The notes beneath the pieces are model-generated. The model was not told the origin of the DNA. It searched no databases and worked only from the letters and a program-made list of their open reading frames with translations. From Adiantum capillus-veneris (lineage: Eukaryota > Streptophyta > Polypodiopsida > Polypodiales > Pteridaceae): a DNA stretch of 64,000 nt. Below, one piece after another: positions 19,776 through 32,849 of this stretch (within the stretch, counting starts at the first letter, position 1; each line of letters opens with the position of its first letter). Position numbers and translations under genes: made by a program. The stretch spans positions 136,906,108-136,970,107 of the forward strand of contig CM043955.1 in assembly GCA_014529385.2 (NCBI GenBank), read 5' to 3'.

Positions 19776-22700
19776 GTGACCTATGAGACCGAGTTACAAT
19801 TGAAAATATGCTTTTGGAATTGTAATGGATACCTATGGAATGCGGGGGTTGGCATTGATGAACTAACAAGCAAAGCCGATGTTGTACTTCTTGTTGAAAC
19901 TTGGGAGCATGATACACAAAGGATTAACGGCTTGGAGGATTACAATGTACATTCATTGATGTGGTCAAAGAATCTCAAGCAACGAAGAGGACAAGGAGGG
20001 TTAGCATGTATGGTTAAGAAAGGATTGGAAGATTTTGTATCAATTGTGAAAGATGACAAGTACAAACGTTATGTATGGCTGAAAATTATGACACCAAAAA
20101 GAGCACCCATTTTTGTAGCCGGTTGCTACATTCCTCATCATGATTCTCCCTTTTATGCTTGCATGGATAGAGATCAACCATTTTCTGATTTGGAAGAGGA
20201 CATTGCTTATTTCAAAGGTAAAGGTGATATTATTGTATTTGGGGATATGAATGCTCGCACAAAAACATTGCAACATGATACTCAACAATTTGATATGCCA
20301 TACATTTCAAGGGAGTTGGAGGAAGTTCACTTGTATGATCGTACTTCAATGGATGAGAAAGAGCCGGATCACTATGGAAAGTTACTTTTACACATGTATA
20401 ATAGCACGGGTATGCTCATTGCCAATGGTGTATCTTTGTGGAGTGGAACCAATGGATTTACATGTAGGAGACATAATGGGGATAGTGTGATTGACTATAT
20501 GCTACTCTCTGAAGCCATCATGTATCTCATAAAGAGTTTTATGTTTGGTCAATGGACACCGGAATCCGACCATCGCACCTTATGTATTGACCTTTCATGT
20601 GGAGAAGCAACTAAGCATGATAATCTCAGCCAAAGGAAAGAGAAGTTATCACTATGTATGGATTTCAAACGGGCACCAATGTACATTGAAATGGTTGAGC
20701 AAAAATTATGGATGACAAAGCTTCAATGTGATGCACCATTGGAAACTAAATGGGAAGCTTTCAAGAAAGCTATTTGTTCTTGTGCGGAAGAATGCTTTGC
20801 CATAAAGCATCTCCATGGTATCAACAAAGATAGATCACGCAAAAGGTGGTTTGATAAAGAATGTCAAGATGCTCGAAAGTCCTTGATAAAGCTTGATGCA
20901 ACTATGGACAAAGACAACTATCAAAGTCATTTGCATACATACAAGGCATTGATTCAAAAGAAGAGGAGAAGCTGGGAAGTAAAGCAACAAGAATTTCAAG
21001 TCCAAGAAAAGGCACATGCATGTGGAAGATTTTGGAGAAACTTGAGAGGCAAGCGGGTTGAGAATTTTGGTAACTTGAGTCTAGTGGATATGTACACACA
21101 TTGTAGGCAATTATATGAGCAAGCAAATACTGAAAAAATGCCATTTTATGGTTCACTCCCACGTATGCCGTCTTTTTTTACTATTGAGGATGTATGCGGT
21201 GGGCTTGAAAAGTTGGCCACTCGCAAAGCGGGAGATCTTCAAGGTATCAAGCCGGAGATGATCAAATGGACGGGAGATTTTACCCATGAGTGGATGTGTG
21301 ATATGTTCAACCTTGCACTTCAACATGGTATGCCTTATGATTGGAGTACTAATTGGGTTAAGCCTTTGCATAAAGGAGGGGATGTAAAGAATGTAAGCAA
21401 CTACCGGACTATAATGATTGGGTCTCTTATGGCAAAGTTGTTTGGGTGCATAATGGAGATGAAATTGAGTGATTGGGCTAAAGACAATGACAAGCATGCA
21501 AAGGGACAAGCGGGTTTTCGTCGATGCCATAGCACCATTGATCATCTTGTCACTCTTCGTGTTCTCATGGAGGAAAGTCGGTTGAAAGGCAAGAGATTGT
21601 ATTGTTGTTTTGTGGACTTTAAGAAAGCCTTTGATATGATTCCACGTAACAATTTGTGGAGAAGGATGGAAGAACTCCAAGTGCCAAGTGAGTTTATGCT
21701 TGCGGTTTCTCGAATCTATGAGAAGGTGATTTGTCAATTGCGCATGGGAAGAGAAATTTCAGAAATTTTTGTAAGCACTATTGGGGTTAAACAAGGATGT
21801 CCATTGTCACCAACTCTCTTTGGTCTATGCATCGATCAATTGGAACAAATGGTACTTGACTTTATGCAAGAAGAAGGCATTGAAGAGGTCACTATTTGCA
21901 ATGCGGTAATCATGCTTTTGTTGTATGCGGATGATGTAGTGCTTCTAGCACACACTTTAGAAGATGCACAAAAGCTTATGGTTGTCCTTGAGAACTTTTG
22001 CTTGCATAGTGGGCTGATTGTAAATGAATCCAAAACAAAGGTTATGCTTGTGAAAACCAACCATAAGGAGAAGCCATGCATTGTGTACAACAACGAGACA
22101 CTTGAAGTTGTTGAGAGCTTTAAGTACCTTGGCCTTGAGGTTCCATCCAATCACAAGTGGCATGAATGTGCTATGCGTCGTTTGGAAGCGGGAAATAGAG
22201 CATATTATGCATTTGAGAACATGTGTAATGCGGGAAACATCAAGTGTTGGGTTCTCAAGAAGTATCTTTTTGATGCATTGGTGACACCGGTTCTTCTTTA
22301 TGGAGTTGAAGTGTGGGGCGGAGCATCTCGAAGTCTACTTGGAAAGAGTTTGAGAATGTCCAAAAGCGTTTTCTTACAAACTTTCTCCAAGTTAAGACAC
22401 AAACACCATATATGCTCCTACTTCTTGAGTCGGGATCTCTTCCAATTGAGGTTATGGGCATGGAAAGGGTTGTGGAGTACATGATAAAGATGCGTCAAAA
22501 CCCCTCACATCGACTTCCTACAATTGCATGGGAAGCAAGCAAAAAAGTTCAAAAGATGCATAAAAGCAAGATCTTGAGCACGGGATGGATGCAAGACATA
22601 AAGAAGTGGTTTGGGAGATGGGATGCATTACACTTGCTACATGATGCTTTAATTGACTCTCAAGTGAATGAAGCTTTTCTACAACGCCAATGTATTACGG

Positions 22701-23167
22701 CTTGGGAGAAATCCAGTGGGTCACGCTTCATACATTACACCACCTATATTGCCCCCAACTACAAAACCATGTTCTTCGCTGAGAGAGGAAACCGTACTCA
22801 CACTTACATGCTTGAGCCTATTCCCTTGTCCGCGATACGCACTATCGCAGCAATTCGGCTTAGCTCCCATTTCCTTCGATGCGAGATAGGGCGTTGGGGC
22901 AATGGAGAAGAGTCAAATTGATTGTGCACATTATGCTCACTGCAAGTTCGAGAGTCTGAGTACCACACACTACTAGAGTGCTCAGCTTTTGATCACATCC
23001 GAACTTGCTTCTCTCACATTTTCAGCCATAACTTAGACCTACACACTTTCCTCTCCCAGCCAAAGTGTGGGCTCTCCATTGCGACTCTCATCACTACAAT
23101 TTTGGAGCATCGAGAGTCACTCATCAGCCATACACATACTACATCACATGTAACTTTGGTCCCATAG
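19776..23167 (+). pseudogene. LINE ORF2: AP endonuclease, reverse transcriptase, CCHC (one frameshift, one TGA)
   Basis: The first 902 codons (to 22484) carry an apurinic endonuclease (WNCNG at 14-18, E41, GDMN at 156-159, SDH at 264-266) and RT blocks: KAGDLQGIKPEMIKW, GQAGFRRCHSTIDHL, CCFVDFKKAFDMIP, GVKQGCPLSPTLFG and catalytic YADD near 717-720. At about 22320 one base is missing. The shifted frame continues the protein (SISKSTWKEFENVQKRF) to a TGA at 22919-22921. Past it lies a CX2C...HX4C knuckle (CTLC...HTLLEC), the usual C-terminal motif of plant L1 ORF2. The paralogue near 24225 keeps GGCGGGAGC where this copy has GGCGGAGC, supporting a one-G deletion. No in-frame ATG lies near the start (the frame opens with GTG; first Met is residue 62). 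Confidence 0.88.
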
Positions 23168-23198
23168 GTCATATTTGACCTCCGAGGACGATAATAAA

Positions 23199-23222
23199 AT
23201 CTATCTATCTATCTATCTATCT
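23199..23222. repeat. (ATCT)n tail of the LINE
   Basis: Six tetranucleotide units follow CGAGGACGATAATAAA, the conserved last bases of this LINE family, also present at 25537-25550. Confidence 0.9.
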
Positions 23223-23234
23223 CTAAAAAAAGAA

Positions 23235-23465
23235 AGTTCGCAAGCCTAAGGATCACGCCCTAATTGAGTGCTCAACTTTTGATCACATTAGAGCTTGCTT
23301 TCCCCACATTTCAGCCATGAGCTTTTCCTACACACATTCCATTCCCAACCACAATGTGGACTCCCAATTGTGGCACTCATTTCCACACTTCTTGAGCAAC
23401 AAGAGTCACTTACTAGCTTCATGCACCCCCATATGATATGTTTCTTTTCGTCCCATTGATTTCCT
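23235..23465 (+). mobile_element. LINE 3'-end fragment
   Basis: GAGTGCTCAACTTTTGATCACAT...GTGGACTCCCAATTGTGGCACTC resembles 22976-23160 of the full LINE with many substitutions. It ends at GTCCCATTG, where the sequence jumps back to the reverse-transcriptase region of another LINE copy. Confidence 0.65.
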
Positions 23466-24765
23466 AGCACCATTGACGATGTTGTCACTCTTTGTGTTCT
23501 CATGGAGGAAAGTTGGTTAAAATGCAAGAGATTGTATTGTTGCTTTGTGGACTTGAAGGAAGCCTTTGATATGATTCCACGTAGCAATTTGTGGAGAAGG
23601 ATGGAAGAACTCCAAGTGCCAAATGAGTTTATGCTTGCAGTTTCTCGAATATATGAGAAGGTGATATGTCAATTGCACATGGGAAGAGGAATTTCAGAAT
23701 TTTTTGCAAGCACTATTGGGGTTGCACAAGGATGTCCATTGTCACCAACCCTCTTTGGTCTACGCATTCATCAAACAAATGGTACTTGACTTTATGCAAC
23801 AAGAAGGCATTGAAGAGGTTATTGTTTTCTTTTGTTGCTTGCGGATGATGTAGTGCTTCTAGCACACACTTTAGAGGATGCACAAAAGCTTATGGTTTTC
23901 CTTGAGAACTTTTGCTAGCATAGGGGGCTGATTGTGAAAGAAGCCAAAACAAAGGTTATGCTAGTGGAAACCAACCATAAGAAGAAGCCATGCATTGTAT
24001 ACAACAATGAGACACTTGAAGTTGTTGAGAGCTACCTTGGCGTTGAGGTTCCAACCTATCACCAGTGGCATGAACGTGTTATGCATCGTTTGGAAGCTTG
24101 GAAGAGAGCATACTATGCATTTGAGAACATATGTAATGTGGGGGATATCAAATGATGGGCTCTCAAGAACTACCTTTTTGACACATTGGTGACACTGGCT
24201 GGTTCTTCTGTACGGAGTTAAAGTGTGGGGCGGGAGCATCTCAAAGTCTATTTGGAAAGAGTTTAAGAATGCCCAAAAGCATTTTCTTGCAACCTTTCTA
24301 CACATCAAGATATAAACACCATATATGCTCCAACTTCTTGAGTCGAGATCTCTTCCAACTGAGATTATGGGCATGGAAAGTGTTGTGGAGTACATGATAA
24401 AGATGCGTCAAAACTCCTCACATGGACTTCCTACATTTGCATGGGAAGAAAGAAAAATAGCTCTAAAGACGCATAAAAGCAAGATCTTGAGCACAAGATG
24501 GATGCAAAATATACAAAAGTGTTTTTTTGGGAGATGAGATACATTACACTTGCCGTGCCTCAATAGACTCCCAAGTGAATGAAGGTTTTCTACAATGCCA
24601 ATGTATTGTGGCTTGGGAGGATGGATCGTGCTTCATACATTACACCACCCATATTTCTCCCAGCTACTACAAAACCATGTTTTTCATTGAGAGAGGAAAC
24701 TATACTAACCCTTGCATGCTTGATCCTATTCCCTTGTCGATGATATGCACTATCAGCCCTATAGA

Positions 24766-25487
24766 AGAGTGCATAATCCAAAGTAGCACTCACATAGCGC
24801 AATGTGCACCTCAAGGCATCTTAGTGTGGTTTCTTAGGAGACTGCATAAACTGACTTACCAATCCAACTATGTAGCTCAATTCTGGAAATGAGATGATCA
24901 AGTAGACCGAGCTATCAACCATCTTCCCATACATGGTAGCATTCTTGAGCACTTGATGTGCACCCTCTTTGTGATAGCCATACACCCTCTTCTCTGTGGG
25001 AATAATTTCAATGCCCAAGAAGTACCACAAGTCTCCCAATACTTTTATCTCAAACTCTTGCGCATAAGTAGAGCCTATACACCCTCTACTTCAGCCACGT
25101 TATCACCTCCAACAATCAAATCATCCACATAAATACAAATCACGACAATTCTTGCTCCATTCTTTCGCACATACATAGAATGATCTGCATCAAACATCTC
25201 AAAATCCAGAGAAACGAGGAATGCCACAATTTTTTTATACCAAGTTCTAGGTGCTTGTTTCAGCCCTTGAAGTACCTTCTTTAACATGCATATAAGGTCA
25301 CATAGCGTCATATTCACATAACCATGTGGTTGCATCATATACAAAACTTCCTCCAAGTCTCCATTTAAGAAAGCATTCTTTACATCCGTATGTTTCAACA
25401 CCCATCCTAAAGCTACAACCACTCCAATAAACACACAAATGGTAGCCATCTTGGCTACATGGCTCAATGTCTCTCCATAATCAATCC
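24766..25487 (-). pseudogene. Ty1/copia reverse transcriptase fragment without LTRs
   Basis: On the minus strand: IDYGETLSHVAKMATIC, then HTDVKNAFLNGDLEEVLYMM (RT palm), VLQGLKQAPRTWYKK, VICIYVDDLIVGG (catalytic YVDD), then DLWYFLGIEI, SVYLIISFPELSYIVGLVSQFM and RYVSATLDYALFY (start of the RNase H region). A stop and a shift separate the two main frames, so it is inactive. There are no LTRs, primer site or target duplications at its ends; both ends abut LINE sequence. Confidence 0.85.
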
Positions 25488-25546
25488 ATAGTACATCACA
25501 TGTATCTTTGGTCCCATAGGTCATATTTGACCTTCGAGGACGATAA

Positions 25547-25550
<4 letters not shown>

Positions 25551-25590
<40 letters not shown>
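25551..25590. repeat. (TC)n tail, 40 bp
   Basis: A perfect dinucleotide tract directly after the conserved LINE end CGATAATAAA. Confidence 0.95.
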
Positions 25591-25595
<5 letters not shown>

Positions 25596-27148
25596 TCCTT
25601 GTGAATGGCAAATAGGACTGACAATATAGGAGCAGGGCCTTCATAGATAAAATAAGCTTCAAATGTGTGGGATTAATGCTTGAGGAGCAAGGTTTTACCT
25701 CTAGAAAAAAAGGCTACTATTATAGTTTGTTTGGCACATACATAAAAGAGGGGGGGGGGGGATTTTATGTTTGCAAACATTGGAGGAGATTGATCGGTTG
25801 ACAACATTTAGTGTTTGTAAATACCAAGTTGCAATATTATCTACTAAGCATTATAAAAGCAATAGAAAACGTATAATATACACACTCTTTCTCTCCCTCT
25901 TTGTAAAGGTAATAAATCTTGTAAGTTCTATGATGGATTTATGTGTATGTATATGTGTGGATAGGAGATAACTCCTTTCGAAGGAGTTTACTAGGCGTGG
26001 ACAATTTGTTGCCATTGATACAAGGCTATAAAAAGACGTGGCCAACACTCATGATCACTTTGAAAAAAATTGGAAATTTGATCGATATGTTGAGGTTTTA
26101 TTTGATTGATATGTTCCGGTTTTAAGGAAATGAGTGAGACTTCCACCATCTATTGCAGCATCAAAAATAAAATTCATTTAAAGCTATCCATGTATGTCTA
26201 TCCAAACTTTGAACTACCTTCTTAGCCCCCCTTTGAAAACTCTTAATTTCCTTATTTCCTATGCTCTTGGTCCTTTATTTTTCATTCTTTTTATAACTAA
26301 TATTTTGTGGTATGAAATATTATAAGTTGGTGGTGTGCTTGAGGGAAGCAAATAAATTTTTGTGAGAGTTAGCTATGGCTACTCCACAATCTGTGTGTGC
26401 GCGCGCGCATGGCATCGTTTGTGCATTGAGTTGATCAATGATCAACATTGGATCTGCTTAGATTGATTGCAGTCAACTTTTAAGAGTATATCAACCGATA
26501 ATGCATGGTCTTAATCGACGGGAGAGATTATTCCCAACCCATAAAGTATACTTCAATTGTAGAATCTTTATATATCACCTCTTTTTATTTTATTTGTAGA
26601 CATGGACTACAACCACCTTAACTCCTTACATGATCATGTGTTGTGTTTCATTGTGACACGTCATGTGAATGCCCATTTCAACATGATTGAAAGGATAAAA
26701 GAAAAAAACATCCTATGTTGTAGAATTTAGTTCTCTATGCATAAGATATCTTAGGTTATGCACAGTTGTCAACATTAGGCATGAAGGTGTCAGTGTAGAT
26801 ATATTCTCTTTTCTCTCCCCTTTCCATGGTAATGCACCAAAGTATTAAAGGACTCAAACTCTCATTGATAAATTGATAAGGCAAGGCACAATATACTCCT
26901 ATAGCATCTTTGGCTATGGTAGTGCTACTCTCTTACCTGCTTTCAAGTTTATATGACGAATGGGCAATGCCACCACATACATGTTCCCCTCTGAATGTTG
27001 ACAACTGCTAGCAAATATAAGCACCATTAGATTAGTTGCAACTTTGTCAATAATGATTATATGAGTTGATGTTGTAAGTTCATTTACACTAGCTAGCTTG
27101 ACCTTATGGATACTCTCCTAGACACAGTTACTTGCGTGCCCTCCTGGG
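25591..27148. other. No gene recognised; AT-rich
   Basis: Contains an 11-base G run (about 25749-25759) and a short GCGCGC run (26400-26408). No coding motif is seen. It forms the left flank of the copia element starting at 27149. Confidence 0.4.
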
Positions 27149-27344
27149 TGTTAGGATTCAGGCCAACTGACCAGACACACATATCACTGAATGTACTAAC
27201 CTTATCTAGTCTTTGGTAATATAAAACATTAAGGAGTAGTGAGGCATTCCAATCCTCGCTGCATGCTCCATCCAAAATTCTTTGCATTCTCTTTCCTCGC
27301 ACAACACGTCGAGTACGCATGCAACTGTGCATGCACTCTTTACA
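27149..27344 (+). repeat. 5' LTR of copia element P (196 bp)
   Basis: Starts TGTTAGGATTCAGGCC and ends CTCTTTACA. It aligns along its length to 42156-42350 with scattered differences, for example the shared block GGAGTAGTGAGGCATTCCAA. Confidence 0.85.
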
Positions 27345-27346
27345 AG

Positions 27347-27358
27347 TGGTATCAGAGC
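27347..27358 (+). other. Primer-binding site, initiator tRNA-Met
   Basis: TGGTATCAGAGC, two bases after the LTR end. Confidence 0.95.
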
Positions 27359-27972
27359 TAATTGGTTGTCGGCCAGAGAGCTTCATCATCATGAGTGCTT
27401 TGTGCACTATTCGAATATGATTTGCATTTGTTCTTGAGTGATGAGAGAATTCAGTTGAAGTGTTGTCCTTTGATTGCACACACATTGGAGTGCATTGTTG
27501 TGTGCTTACCATAGGATTAGGAGTTGGAAAATTGCCACCATGTGTAACATTTAATGGCCTAGTAACTTGTGTGTAGCGGAAAATAGCATGAACATAGTGA
27601 GCATTTCATTGTAATAGATTCCTAATGAGAATAACACTCCAAGGTCATCCAATAGGATTTGAGTACACCTTGTGGGCATCTGGGCTAGGGAGCTCAGATG
27701 TGACCCTCATTCCTTTTGTGTAAAGGGAGCTTGTGTGTGTGCGTGTGTGAGAGTTTCTCTCTCATCTCGTACAACTAGGGCTCGCCCCCTCCTATGTAGG
27801 CATGCATGAAGATGTTTTGGGACACACACAAAACATCCAATTTTCCTAATGTTTGACCTTTGGACACAACCTTTGAATTTTGGAACCTTAGCATTTTGGA
27901 AGTCTTAATGGGTTGAACCTTAGGGCCTTTTAAGCCCATTGTTGCACATTGATCTTTTGCAGATGGCCCCCC

Positions 27973-28030
27973 CTTTGGATCCCTATTTTTCCTCCTTTGG
28001 ACCCCTATTTTCCCTCCTTTGGATCCCTAC
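27973..28030. repeat. Short tandem repeat, ~24-bp unit, three copies
   Basis: CCTTTGGATCCCTATTTTTC, CCTTTGGACCCCTATTTTCC and CCTTTGGATCCCTACTG follow one another. The surrounding 27360-28296 holds no recognised gene. Confidence 0.8.
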
Positions 28031-28296
28031 TGTGGCCGGTCTGCCAGCTTAACCAATATTCTAGCTTTTTTTGCCTTGCACTTCCCCATATTAAATGATC
28101 AGTTTAACATGAGAAATCATTTAGGAGAATTAGATTTAGTTATTATGACACCATGCATGGAATTATGGAGTTGAGATCTTCAACTTGTGTTTAGCTCATT
28201 TAGGAGCTGATTTTTTGAGATTTGGGATCATTTTGTTATGGTTATTCAACCCATAATATGACGATTAGCAAAAACAAATTTTTGCAGGTGCATTTT

Positions 28297-28680
<384 letters not shown>

Positions 28681-30830
28681 GCACTTGTACATGGATCTCC
28701 ATAGTCTCGGTGCTTCCACATCAAGTTCTCCTCCCAAGGGATCAAATCAGCTGCGTTTTCTGCAAATCTGCCAACGTTTTGCAAAAACCAGGCACACGAT
28801 GGAATTTGGTGTTTTTCTGTCACACAGAGGACCCCACGTCCACCTGTATTGTTGTTCTCACACCTGGCGATCACATTTTGGCAGCCAGCACTGGCCCGTT
28901 TGGGCAATTTTGTCGCCAAAAAAACCCTCCCTACAACCCGTGTTTTCAGCTAGATCTACATTTTTGGCAAACAACATCATTTTCAATAGAGGGGGATAGT
29001 GGTAGCCTTGGTCCTTTACATATCTTGCCTTCCTACCCGGCTTGGCATCCGATGCCTTGCCGACGTGATTCCTCTTCATTTGCTATAGTTTTGAACTATA
29101 ATGACTTGTTGTTTTCTCTATTTTCAGCCCACCTAGGGTTGTGACATTGATTCCCCACCATCTCCAGACCCTTTGCACCGGTTTGGATCCTGCCGGGAGC
29201 ATATGAGCACACTAAAAATCGCTGGCCAATAGCGTTTTCATCACCTCGCAATTGCATTTTTGGGTGGACAGCAACCACATGGTTTGTGCTTTTCACAAAG
29301 AATGAAGTTACCTCCTGCAAGGACACCATCCAATTGTGGTCAATGCGGTCTCTTAGTGACTAATGCAGTACATGGTATCTTCAACATCGGCTTGATCATC
29401 TATGGGCGTACGATCCTTGGGAGATCCATTCATTCCAACCATCAATTGGCGATTGCGCACTCCAGAGGGGGTGGTGACTTGTGGTTTGCTATGGACACAC
29501 CTATGCACTCATCAGAGGAGTTCACATGAGATATGACCATGCTCATGGCATATGGGATCATGACATTCACAGAGAAGACACCACCATCTTGGGTGGACAG
29601 ACACTTACCACTTGACCTCGACACATCAGATTGCTTGCTTACACAGGAGCATCTACATGGACTTAGGTAGAGGATCTTGGATCTCTTCTTGGACAGGTTC
29701 ATTGCTTGGATCTATAGACTAGAGTGGGACTTTAGTTCTTTGGACTCTCTTGGAGATTTTACCCGCAAGATGTAAGAGATCAGGCATCCCATGAATACAT
29801 TCGAAGTCACCCGGAGCTTGGCTTGGATGGTAGTGTAGTTGCTCTTCTACACTCCTAATCATTTGGATTGCTACCTTCAAAGTTTCTTATACTCACCTTC
29901 GATAACCTTACATCAAACTTATCCCCGACCTTGCCAGTAGGACACTCCCAGCTCATTCACATTAAGAGCCACACCAAGATGCGGTTTGGTGGCATTGTTG
30001 GTGCGGATGCTATTTTGGTTGACCCTGGAGGATTGGAGGCAGGAGGTACAGGCAAGATGGCGCAAAAAAATTGGTATGGCCTTTCCTCATCTCAAAGGAT
30101 ATTCACAATGCAAACTGCTCAGGCTGGCTTCCCTTCTTCATATAGGATGATTATTGTGCAAACAACTTGGTCTCGACACACCTCTTCTTAGAGGCCCTAC
30201 ACAACGCGAACTGTTGAGTCTGGCTTTCCCCTCATCTTGGATTACCCTACCTACTGAGACAGGACACCATTCGATGGTGGTCAGTGCGGTCTATTAGTGA
30301 CTGCTGCTGTGCAGCTTACAGTAGCTTCTACATTGCAAACTATTTAGTTTGGCTTTCCTTTTTTCGGAGGAGTTTATGGCACATATTGCTACATCTTGCC
30401 TTCGTGGAGTTTTACACAGCTTAGCCACTTGGCCACACTGGGTTGGAGGTTCATGCATTGACAGGCTTTCGGTCATTCTCTCAATGGTTCCTCGGATTCC
30501 CCATTTTCTCTAGACGGTTTGACTACAAACACCACAGTTCCTATTGGGTAGGACACTTGCCAATCATATTGGCACTTCTTTTACGACAATGAGTTGTTTT
30601 CACACTCTGTTGGGTACCTTCATGCAATATCATCACCTTGTATCGCTAGAGTATAGCAGTTTGCTACACTACTCATGATGGCACTTTCCCATGGAGATTT
30701 CTCGATGTTCTGGACAACCCATATTGCTGCTACACTCGCGGAGTCTTGTCCTTCAGTGGACATGGCAACATACATCTTCATCATTTTCCTCACATCTTTG
30801 GCTTCATGCGGTTCACGTGTTGAGAGGGGG

Positions 30831-31255
<425 letters not shown>

Positions 31256-31448
31256 CACTCTCACAAATTTTTGGCACAAAAAATGGATTTTTGGCCATAA
31301 TTTCCTTATGCGGACTCAAATTTGTGCAAGCCGAGAGTCCTTTGAAGTGTTTTAGCACTTTTTGGAAGCAATGGTGATGTCCAGCTGACCTAATTTTGAT
31401 CACATTTTTTGCAACAAGGTGCACAATATCGTTATCCACATGCGTACG

Positions 31449-31472
31449 CGCACACGCACACACAGACACACA

Positions 31473-31570
<98 letters not shown>
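31449..31570. repeat. (AC)n microsatellite, ~120 bp
   Basis: Interrupted at first (CACACGCACACACAGACACACAGAC), pure CA from about 31475 to 31570. Confidence 0.97.
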
Positions 31571-31571
<1 letters not shown>

Positions 31572-31739
31572 CGATTTTTGCCTTCGGCAACCCTGACATC
31601 TTTGAGCAGGTGAGACACTTTCGATCGGTGGCAAAAGTCGGCATTGACACCGGGCATTTGTAAGGTTTGATTAATTTAGGTGGATAAAGTCTAGTTGCAT
31701 TCATGGTAGTGAGGACTTCATAATAATTAGGAGCAAAAC

Positions 31740-31743
<4 letters not shown>

Positions 31744-31788
<45 letters not shown>
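31744..31788. repeat. (GA)n microsatellite, 45 bp
   Basis: A perfect GA tract just downstream of the (AC)n array. Confidence 0.97.
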
Positions 31789-31789
<1 letters not shown>

Positions 31790-31943
31790 TCAATGAAAAT
31801 AAACTTGCTTGCTTGATTTTGAATGAAGAGCAAAAAATACAAGGTAAGCAATATGGCCTTATATAGAATCAGAGAGGAAGGTGGCATTTAATGCTAGAGA
31901 ATGACATTCATCACATGTGGGAAAAGGGTCAAATAGCATGTGG

Positions 31944-32841
31944 CTATAGGGAATAGCATGTGACTATAAAGTGGGATGCATAGTCCCTGAATCTACTCAC
32001 AACCCCCACTACATGTGCAATGTCTGGCCTTGTCCAGATCATAACATACATTAGAGAACCTACCGCTGCAGCATATGGAACTTTAGACATATAGGCTATC
32101 TCCTCTTGTGTCTTTGGACACATATCCTTCGTTAGTTTAAAGTGATTGACCAAAGGTGTAGAAATCGATTTTGCATCTTGCATTGCAAATTTTTCTAGTA
32201 CCTTCTTGATGTAATCCTCTTGAGATAGTTTTATTGTCTTTTTCATCCTGCCCCTTGATATCTTCATACCAAGTATCCATTTTGAAACACCTAAATCTTT
32301 CATTGAAAAAGATTTAGACAACTCCTCTCTTAGGCATTTGATAACCTGCATGTTAGCACTTGCAATCCGCATGTCTTCAACATACAACATTAGGATGATG
32401 AACTTCCCATCTCCCAAATTCTTTGTGTAGACGCAATGATCTGAGTTGCATCTTCTCACTCCATGATCCAACATCCATCGATTGAACTTCAAGTACCGCT
32501 ATCTTGATGCTTGCTTTAGACCATACAAGCCATTTTCTCCTTATCTTTTACTTCATACCCCTTTGGTTGAAGCATGTAAATTTCCTCATCTAAGTCACCA
32601 TGAGGGAATGTCGTATTTACATCCATTTGCTCAGATTTAAGTCATGAGAAGCCACAAGGCTTAAGACAAGCCTAATTGAGTTCATTTTTACAACATGAGA
32701 AAATATTTCATTGAAGTTAATACCTTTATTTTGAGAAAATCCTTTTACCACAAGCCTGGACTTGTACCTTTTCTTCCCACCTTCTTCTTCCTTCAGCGTA
32801 TACACCCATTTGTTCTGCAATGCCTGCTTACCTTTAGGCAA
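31944..32841 (-). pseudogene. Ty1/copia reverse transcriptase fragment
   Basis: On the minus strand the first frame (32841-32617) has ALQNKWVYTLKEEEGGKKRY and RLVVKGFSQNKGINFNEIFS, the start of copia RT. The second (32492-31944) has the RT thumb and connection: IILMLYVEDMRIA (catalytic YVDD altered to YVED), FSMKDLGVSKWILGMKIS, YIKKVLEKFAMQDAKSISTP and VGSLMYVMIWTRPDIAHVVG. The intervening palm (near 32500-32616) is shifted. It is dead by the catalytic change and frameshift. It lies in the leader of element P in reverse orientation and I see no LTRs next to it. Confidence 0.85.
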
Positions 32842-32849
32842 ACAATAAG

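Larger units (their letters stand above)
18596..23228 (+). mobile_element. Near full-length plant L1-like LINE
   Basis: A ~220-bp 5' UTR, ORF1 (18819-19769), ORF2 (19776-23167 with two lesions), a very short 3' region, and an (ATCT)n tail at 23199-23222. The target duplication could not be defined because both flanks are themselves LINE sequence. Two partial paralogues lie nearby (18290-18595 and 23235-25590), all in the same orientation. Confidence 0.88.
23466..25590 (+). mobile_element. Truncated LINE copy interrupted by a copia fragment
   Basis: 23466 onward matches the full LINE from about 21530 (AGCACCATTGA...GTCACTCTTCGTG) through the RT domain and on to about 24765. It has stops and shifts throughout (for example around 23790, 23918 and 24156). 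Sequence 24766-25487 is copia RT in the opposite orientation. The LINE 3' tail then resumes at 25488 (ACATCACATGTATCTTTGGTCCCATAGG) and ends in (TC)n at 25551-25590. About 300 bp of LINE sequence is missing at the junction. Confidence 0.8.

Noticed and set aside
21153-21737. 194-codon minus-strand ORF
   Set aside because: Antisense shadow of the LINE reverse transcriptase.
31396-31887. His-Thr and Cys-Val repeat ORFs
   Set aside because: Translations of the (AC)n microsatellite.
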